Shown in pieces: positions 59,072 through 64,000 of a stretch of 64,000 nt of DNA (positions are counted from its first letter, which is position 1; every line of letters starts with the position of its first letter). Source of the stretch: Undibacterium sp. (GTDB taxonomy: Bacteria > Pseudomonadota > Gammaproteobacteria > Burkholderiales > Burkholderiaceae_D); the NCBI RefSeq assembly GCF_030651495.1, contig NZ_JAUSFI010000043.1:1-64000 (forward strand), given 5' to 3'. The position numbers were made by a program, and so were the translations under genes. The notes under the pieces are model-generated. The model saw nothing but the letters and a program-made list of their open reading frames with translations, was not told where the DNA came from and ran no database searches.

Positions 59072-60280
59072 ATGCTGCCTCGGGTCGATACCACTCACAG
59101 GCCCATAGCCACAATAGAATCGCCTTCTACCGGGGCATCTATTGGTGCAACAAAACAAGAGGTTGCCTCTAAGTTAGGCCAGCTTGTCGTCGGTAAATCG
59201 ATACGAGGTGAGATTCTCTCTCGACTCGATGACGGAACTTTTTTCGTTAAACTGGCTGGTGTTACTGCGCGTATGGCATTACCGCAGAATACTAAAGTTG
59301 GTGATTCAATTCCACTGACTTTAGTGGCTTTAACGCCCCGCCCTACATTTTTACTGGAAGGCGCACAAAGCAACACCACGACGACCGCAGTATTTTCAAG
59401 ACAAGACTTAATCGATAGTTTCTTACAAAATACATCGAAAGAGAATTCATCGTCATCTGCCGCGACATCCAAACTCATCTCTTCAGATTTGCTTGCAACA
59501 GGATCAGATCGGGCCGAATTAGTTTCGTTACAGCAAGTGATAGGCGTAGATGGAAAATCAACGACTGTAAGCCCAAATGATTTAGCTGGATTGAGCACGT
59601 CAACTAGCTTAAGTAATGCCGGAAAACTAATTGATAGCCTATTAAAAGAAGCCCAACAACAAGGTGCTGCAAACGCACTAGTCGGGAAAACTGCATTAGT
59701 CCAGATTGGTGAAGAACTACTTCATCCAGGTAAACTCGCAGCACATTTACAGCAAACCATCTCATCTAGTGGTCTGTTTTATGAAGCGCATATTGCTGAT
59801 TGGGCTGCAGGAAAACTAACACTATCCGATCTGATGCGTGAGCCTCAGGCTCAGAATGCTCATGCAGCAATCCTCAATTCCAATACTGCGGCAGGAGAAG
59901 GACTTTCCAACATGGCGCAGATGATTCACCTACAACTGGATGCACTTGAACAACAACGAATAGCCTGGCAAGGTAAGCTACTCCCTGATCTACCTATGGA
60001 ATGGGAAATCAGACGTGATGGACGGCGGGCACAGGATGACGAAAATGATGATGAGTCTACTTCAAGCTGGCAAAGTACGGTGAGATTTGAATTGCCACAA
60101 TTAGGCGTAGTTGCTGCCACCATTAATATGCACGCTGGACATCTGCAACTATTACTACGCACCGACACAGCAGAAACAGTTAACTCGTTACAAAAACATG
60201 CCTCTGTATTGGCTGATGCATTGAAACAAACAGGTTCGTCCTTAGACTCTTTTAGCGTAAAACAGGATGACGAAGCCTAA
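59072..60280 (+). CDS. fliK: Flagellar hook-length control protein FliK
   Basis: FliK measures hook length and switches the export specificity of FlhB. The 402-residue protein has a variable N-terminal part and a C-terminal domain (about 310-400, STVRFELPQLGVVAATINMHAGHLQLLLRTD) with the Flg_hook-type pattern of strands. It overlaps the following flhX gene by 14 bp. It does not share the Pro-rich linker of enterobacterial FliK, as in other betaproteobacteria with fliK at this locus. Confidence 0.82.
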   Translation: MLPRVDTTHRPIATIESPSTGASIGATKQEVASKLGQLVVGKSIRGEILSRLDDGTFFVKLAGVTARMALPQNTKVGDSIPLTLVALTPRPTFLLEGAQSNTTTTAVFSRQDLIDSFLQNTSKENSSSSAATSKLISSDLLATGSDRAELVSLQQVIGVDGKSTTVSPNDLAGLSTSTSLSNAGKLIDSLLKEAQQQGAANALVGKTALVQIGEELLHPGKLAAHLQQTISSSGLFYEAHIADWAAGKLTLSDLMREPQAQNAHAAILNSNTAAGEGLSNMAQMIHLQLDALEQQRIAWQGKLLPDLPMEWEIRRDGRRAQDDENDDESTSSWQSTVRFELPQLGVVAATINMHAGHLQLLLRTDTAETVNSLQKHASVLADALKQTGSSLDSFSVKQDDEA

Positions 60281-60578
60281 TCCAAACATGCAAAATGCCG
60301 TCGCGATTGCCTATCAGACAGGTGACGCCGCACCGAGAATCGTTGCAAAAGGCAAGGGTTTAATTGCAGAAGCGATTATTGCAAGAGCAAAGGAGCATGG
60401 GGTCTATGTACATCAGTCGAAAGAACTTGTTTCTCTGTTGATGAAGGTCGATCTCGATCATGATATTCCGCCTGCCCTCTATCGTGTTGTTGCAGAACTG
60501 CTCGCTTGGCTATACCATATTGAGACAGAAAAATCGGCAGCATTATCGATAGCAAAAAAACAAAGCCTGCCACCTTAA
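60267..60578 (+). CDS. flhX: FlhB C-terminal-like protein (FlhX)
   Basis: This 103-residue protein resembles the cytoplasmic C-terminal domain of the export gate FlhB, with VAIAYQTGDAAPRIVAKGKGLIAEAI and a helix ending HIETEK. The NPTH autocleavage site is absent, because the protein begins just after that point. Family members can substitute for the FlhB C-terminal fragment in export switching. It overlaps fliK, its functional partner, and is 16 bp before the PilZ gene. Confidence 0.85.
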   Translation: MTKPNPNMQNAVAIAYQTGDAAPRIVAKGKGLIAEAIIARAKEHGVYVHQSKELVSLLMKVDLDHDIPPALYRVVAELLAWLYHIETEKSAALSIAKKQSLPP

Positions 60579-60594
60579 ATTAGAAACTATACCT

Positions 60595-61356
60595 ATGCAA
60601 TCTTCTCCTCCTGCACTTGGCACTGAAAATCAAAGCCCTTTTCAAGTCGATTCACGACGCGAAATTATTGCTTTATTACGTGGACTAAAGGAGAGCAATC
60701 AGTTGATTAGTATGATGATCAACGGCGGATCAGAAATTTTCATCACCTCGGTTCTTGATCTGGATGATGTCAATAACACGGTGACGATTGACAGCGCACC
60801 CGGACAACTAAGCAATCAACGGATTATCGAAGCACCGAGAGTATTTTTTGAAGGTTTGCTGGACAAAATCAGCATACAGTTTTCTTCTTCTAGTATTCAA
60901 CGAACTACTTTCGAGAATCGCCCTGCTTTACAATTTGCAATCCCTGTTAGCCTGATTCGATTGCAGCGACGTGAGTACTATCGCATTAATACCCCTCTAT
61001 CAAATCCTATTCGCTGTATTGTTCCATTGAAGGAAGATACCGGTTTCGACAGCGTTCAATTATCATTGGTCGATATTAGTTGTGGTGGTATCGCCTTATT
61101 AGATGATAGGCGGATTCTAGATAATACTATTGGTAAAATTTATGAACACTGTGAAATTGAATTGCCAGTAACAGGGCTGATTAATGTGGCATTGCAAATC
61201 AGGAGTTCGCAGGATTTGATACTTCTTAACGGTAAAACCAACCGTCGCCTTGGTTGCCAATTGAGTAATTTATCAAGTACTGTTTTGGCAAGCATCCAGC
61301 GTTACATCATGAAACTTGAAAGAGAGCGCAATGCTAAGTTAACGGGACGGATTTAG
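60595..61356 (+). CDS. ycgR: PilZ-domain flagellar brake protein (YcgR-type)
   Basis: YcgR binds c-di-GMP and slows the flagellar motor. The 253-residue protein has the YcgR N-terminal domain (about 17-120) and a PilZ domain with both c-di-GMP motifs: RREYYR at 125-130 (RxxxR) and DISCGG at 160-165 (DxSxxG). Both are intact, so c-di-GMP binding is expected. It connects the c-di-GMP enzymes elsewhere in this window to flagellar output. It converges on fliE with a gap of only 14 bp. Confidence 0.92.
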   Translation: MQSSPPALGTENQSPFQVDSRREIIALLRGLKESNQLISMMINGGSEIFITSVLDLDDVNNTVTIDSAPGQLSNQRIIEAPRVFFEGLLDKISIQFSSSSIQRTTFENRPALQFAIPVSLIRLQRREYYRINTPLSNPIRCIVPLKEDTGFDSVQLSLVDISCGGIALLDDRRILDNTIGKIYEHCEIELPVTGLINVALQIRSSQDLILLNGKTNRRLGCQLSNLSSTVLASIQRYIMKLERERNAKLTGRI

Positions 61357-61370
61357 CCCCATTTTCTGCA

Positions 61371-61718
61371 CTATATTTGCATATTCATAATGTCATGGTA
61401 AGCAGAAATTAATTTATTTCTGACTTGCACGGTGGTTTGAAACGAGATATTGGCCTTTTGCATGGATATCATGACATCCGAGAGGCTAACCTTGTCATCA
61501 CCCAAAGCAAATTTTTGACCTAACTGTTGTGATGACAGTTGCACCGAATTGACTTGATCAAGAGACGCTTTTAATGCATCTGCAAAGTCTAATTTCGCAG
61601 GTGCTGGGTTCTCGGTATTGATACTATTGGTGGCACTGGACTCCATACGTGCCCCGGCTACCTTTAATTGCGCTACCATCGCCTCTATTCGACTGGTATC
61701 GATCGCTCCCACTTTCAT
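61371..61718 (-). CDS. fliE: Flagellar hook-basal body protein FliE
   Basis: FliE joins the MS ring to the rod. The 115-residue protein has the family C-terminal half LGDDKVSLSDVMISMQKANISFQTTVQVRNKLISAYHDIMNMQI, which is diagnostic, and a variable N-terminal half. It is divergent from fliF across 200 bp. The ATG at 61718 gives a normal family length. Confidence 0.95.
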   Translation of the reverse strand: MKVGAIDTSRIEAMVAQLKVAGARMESSATNSINTENPAPAKLDFADALKASLDQVNSVQLSSQQLGQKFALGDDKVSLSDVMISMQKANISFQTTVQVRNKLISAYHDIMNMQI

Positions 61719-61780
61719 GTCTTACTCCGATATTTTATTCACCAGAGTACCTTATCACTTGCGGCATCAAACGTAGCGAT

Positions 61781-61808
61781 GAGAAGCGAGGGAAAATTGA
61801 CGCTTCTC
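61781..61808. promoter_or_regulatory. Inverted repeat in the fliE-fliF intergenic region
   Basis: GAGAAGCG (61781-61788) and CGCTTCTC (61801-61808) form an 8-bp perfect inverted repeat with a 12-bp spacer, midway between the divergent fliE and fliF starts. It could be an operator or activator site for class II flagellar transcription. No consensus sigma-28 box is seen here. Confidence 0.35.
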
Positions 61809-61918
61809 TTTCAATTGATTTAAAAAAATAATATCACAATTGGTATCAAGGAAAAAACCATCAATGGATACGCAAGTGCAGCACACTTTTATTATGAATA
61901 CTAAGCAGGAGACGCACG

Positions 61919-63631
61919 ATGGCCACCGCTAACGATGCAACACTGGTTACGCCCGCACCAGCGTCTACCCTGCCGACTATTTTTGGATTTACTCAAACGC
62001 CAGGACTTAGGACAATTCTTCTGTCAGTCGGCGCTGCTATCACGCTAGCCATCATGGTGGGTATCTGGATGTGGAGCCAACAACCTGATTACCGCGTTCT
62101 ATTTTCTAACTTCAATGATAGAGATGGAGGCGCAATCGTCGCCTCTCTCCAGCAATTGAATATTCCGTACAAGTACTCAGATGGTGGGATAGCTATCTTA
62201 GTTCCCGCAAATCAAGTGTACGATGCTCGGTTAAAATTGGCATCCCAAGGGCTTCCTAAAGGTGGCAATGTAGGTTTTGAGCTAATGGAAAATCAAAAAT
62301 TGGGAATTTCTCAATTTTTGGAACAAGTCAATTTTCAAAGAGCACTTGAGGGAGAGTTAGCTCGCTCAATTCAAGCTGTTTCAGCAGTGCAAACAGCGCG
62401 AGTTCATCTTGCCATTCCAAAATCTTCTGTTTTCATACGGGATCAGCAAAAGCCAACCGCTTCCGTATTGCTTAATCTTTACCCAAATCGAATACTCGAT
62501 CAGCAACAAGTCAATGCAATTTTGCATCTAGTGGCTAGCAGCGTGCCAGAACTTTCGGCAAAAAGTGTCACCATTGTCGATCAGAACGGCAATTTATTGT
62601 CTGACACAAGTAAACAAGTCATGGGCAATAATCTTGACCCATCACAATTAAAATACGTGCAAGAATTTCAACAAAATATCGTCAAACGAATTGAGTCAAT
62701 TATTTCGCCTATCGTTGGCGAGCGTAACGTCCGGGCTGAAGCGACAGCAGATATTGATTTTTCTCGGAGTGAACAAGCAGCCGAAAGCTACAAACCAAAT
62801 TCTCCACCAGAATCCTCAACCATACGCAGCCAGCAGTCGAGCGAGGCTTATGGCAAAAATGCGAACGCTTCGGGTATTCCAGGCGCCCTTTCTAATCAGC
62901 CACCCGTTCCAGCGACGGCACCCATTACGGCAAGTGGCCCGTCCGCGAGTCAAAATACGGCCGCATCGAATACTGGATTGACACAGAAGGACTCGACAAT
63001 TAATTACGAAGTGGATAAGACCATTCGCTACACACAACAACCTATGGGGGGGGTTAAACGCTTGTCTGTTGCGGTGGTTATTAATTACAAAAATGAAACC
63101 GACAAATCAGGAAAAGTCACTAGTAAACCATTGACGGATATTGAAAAAACTCAAATTAATGATCTTGTAAAAGAAGCCATGGGTTTTAACAAAGATCGTG
63201 GAGATACTTTAAATGTTGTCAATAGCCCATTTGCGGGCCAAGAAAAAGAATCTATAGTAGAACTTCCCATCTGGAAGCAACCTGATTCCATTCAGATGGC
63301 AAAAGAAATTGGTAAATATCTCATTACTGCCTTGGTCCTCTTATATCTCTTCTTTGGTTATCTCAAACCCATGCTGTATAAGATTATGGGGAAAGAAATA
63401 AAAAAATCAAAAAATGCGGAAGAATTGGCACTGGAGAAAGCCGTAACTGAAAGCAAATTGACCGGTGAGGATGAGGAAGGCGCGGTAGTTAATCTTTCTA
63501 AAGATACGGAAGGGCAGCCGATAAAACCGGTATCAGCTTATGAAATCAATCTTGAGATGGCGAAACAACTTGCAGCGAGCGATCCGAAAATCGTGGCGAA
63601 TGTAATTAAAACATGGGTGAGCAATGAGTGA
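61919..63631 (+). CDS. fliF: Flagellar MS-ring protein FliF
   Basis: FliF forms the inner-membrane MS ring of the basal body. The 570-residue protein has a first membrane segment (about 36-52), a periplasmic region with the YscJ-like LFSNFNDRDGGAIVASLQQLNIPYKYSDGG start, a long Ser/Pro/Ala-rich insert (about 290-355), a second membrane segment (about 468-487, ALVLLYLFFGYLKPML) and a C-terminal FliG-binding tail. AGGAGA precedes the ATG. It overlaps fliG by 8 bp. Confidence 0.97.
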   Translation: MATANDATLVTPAPASTLPTIFGFTQTPGLRTILLSVGAAITLAIMVGIWMWSQQPDYRVLFSNFNDRDGGAIVASLQQLNIPYKYSDGGIAILVPANQVYDARLKLASQGLPKGGNVGFELMENQKLGISQFLEQVNFQRALEGELARSIQAVSAVQTARVHLAIPKSSVFIRDQQKPTASVLLNLYPNRILDQQQVNAILHLVASSVPELSAKSVTIVDQNGNLLSDTSKQVMGNNLDPSQLKYVQEFQQNIVKRIESIISPIVGERNVRAEATADIDFSRSEQAAESYKPNSPPESSTIRSQQSSEAYGKNANASGIPGALSNQPPVPATAPITASGPSASQNTAASNTGLTQKDSTINYEVDKTIRYTQQPMGGVKRLSVAVVINYKNETDKSGKVTSKPLTDIEKTQINDLVKEAMGFNKDRGDTLNVVNSPFAGQEKESIVELPIWKQPDSIQMAKEIGKYLITALVLLYLFFGYLKPMLYKIMGKEIKKSKNAEELALEKAVTESKLTGEDEEGAVVNLSKDTEGQPIKPVSAYEINLEMAKQLAASDPKIVANVIKTWVSNE

Positions 63632-64000
63632 CGATGGCGTACAAAAAGCGGCGACCCTGATCCTGGCACTTGGCGAAGATGGGGCTGCAGAAGTATTGAA
63701 GTACCTTGGTCCGCGCGAAGTGCAAAAAATTGGTGCTGCGATGGCATCAATAGGTGCGATTCCACATGAAAGTATTGCCAAGGTGCTTGAAGAATTTAAA
63801 TCACTTGCAGATGTGAGTTCATCTGTTGGCTTAGATTCCGACGAATATATTCGCAACGTCCTGACCAAAGCACTGGGAGATGATAAAGCGTCTTCATTAT
63901 TGAATCGTATTTTGGGTGGCAAGGATGCGAGCGGCATTGAAAGCCTGAAATGGATGGACTCGGCATCTGTTGCTGAATTAATAAAAAATGAACATCCACA
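63624..64000 (+). CDS. fliG: Flagellar motor switch protein FliG (partial, runs off window)
   Basis: FliG is the rotor component of the C-ring that transmits torque and binds FliF. The first 125 codons are in the window: an N-terminal domain with KAATLILALGEDGAAEVLKYL and LGPREVQKIGAAMA, both typical. ATGAGTGA overlaps the fliF stop. The 3' end is outside the window and the frame is open to the last base. Confidence 0.95.
   Translation, partial: MSDDGVQKAATLILALGEDGAAEVLKYLGPREVQKIGAAMASIGAIPHESIAKVLEEFKSLADVSSSVGLDSDEYIRNVLTKALGDDKASSLLNRILGGKDASGIESLKWMDSASVAELIKNEHP

Noticed and set aside
61865-61880. Sigma-54-like GG-N10-GC pair (TGG...TGC) upstream of fliF
   Set aside because: The -24 element reads TGGATAC and lacks the usual GGCAC core. 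The match is only the two dinucleotides, which is expected by chance in a region of this size.

Overview
The window reads as a chromosomal segment of a motile, facultatively denitrifying betaproteobacterium of the order Burkholderiales, most like Oxalobacteraceae (Undibacterium/Herminiimonas type). Evidence for this is the gene neighbourhoods (tsaB-rimI-udg beside lplT and radA; kinase-PP2C-rph-rdgB-hemW divergent from yicC-gmk-rpoZ-spoT; fliS-fliT-fliK-flhX), the protein signatures, and moderate GC with AT-rich intergenic gaps. The assignment is by gene content only; no 16S rRNA gene is present.

Layout. 1-6460: housekeeping genes (radA, lplT, a DUF1853 gene, an unusual family-4 uracil-DNA glycosylase gene, rimI, tsaB, a thioredoxin-like gene). 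6461-17548: a denitrification block. The nitric oxide reductase operon norC-norB-norE-norF-norQ-(DUF4870-like)-(polyferredoxin)-norD is followed by nirS (cd1 nitrite reductase), a cytochrome c551 gene and a d1-type beta-propeller gene. Both the nor and the nir transcription units carry an FNR/DNR/NnrR-type palindrome placed exactly 41.5 bp before the start site implied by a -10 hexamer, so they look co-regulated by a CRP/FNR-family NO or oxygen sensor that is not encoded here. 17549-27171: a 19-bp-arm palindrome, a complete overlapping recC-recB-recD operon, a shared terminator and tRNA-Ser(UGA). 27251-30477: two overlapping cyclic-di-GMP-type genes (PAS-GGDEF-EAL and EAL-HDOD). 30639-41627: conserved information-processing and stress genes (hemW, rdgB, rph, PP2C phosphatase, Ser/Thr kinase, yicC, gmk, rpoZ, spoT, DUF3422, greB). 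41752-44117: a response regulator whose phospho-acceptor Asp is Glu, followed by a GGEEF diguanylate cyclase.

44179-53820 is an accessory sugar and glycan-decoration island on the minus strand: CDP-glucose synthesis (rfbF, rfbG), a 3,5-epimerase-like enzyme, a C-methyltransferase, an acetyltransferase, an SDR, a CmcI-type enzyme, a PhyH dioxygenase, a TylF-type methyltransferase and a TPR/O-GlcNAc-transferase-like protein. It abuts, divergently, the flagellin gene fliC. The rest (53961-64000) is flagellar: fliC, flaG, fliD, fliS, fliT, fliK, flhX, a PilZ brake gene, fliE, fliF and the start of fliG, with consensus sigma-28 promoters at fliC and fliD. The most interesting reading is that the island makes a branched CDP-6-deoxysugar and attaches it to the Ser/Thr-rich flagellin.

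No CRISPR array, rRNA operon, prophage or intact insertion sequence was seen. The extreme left edge may hold the tail of a mobile element gene.
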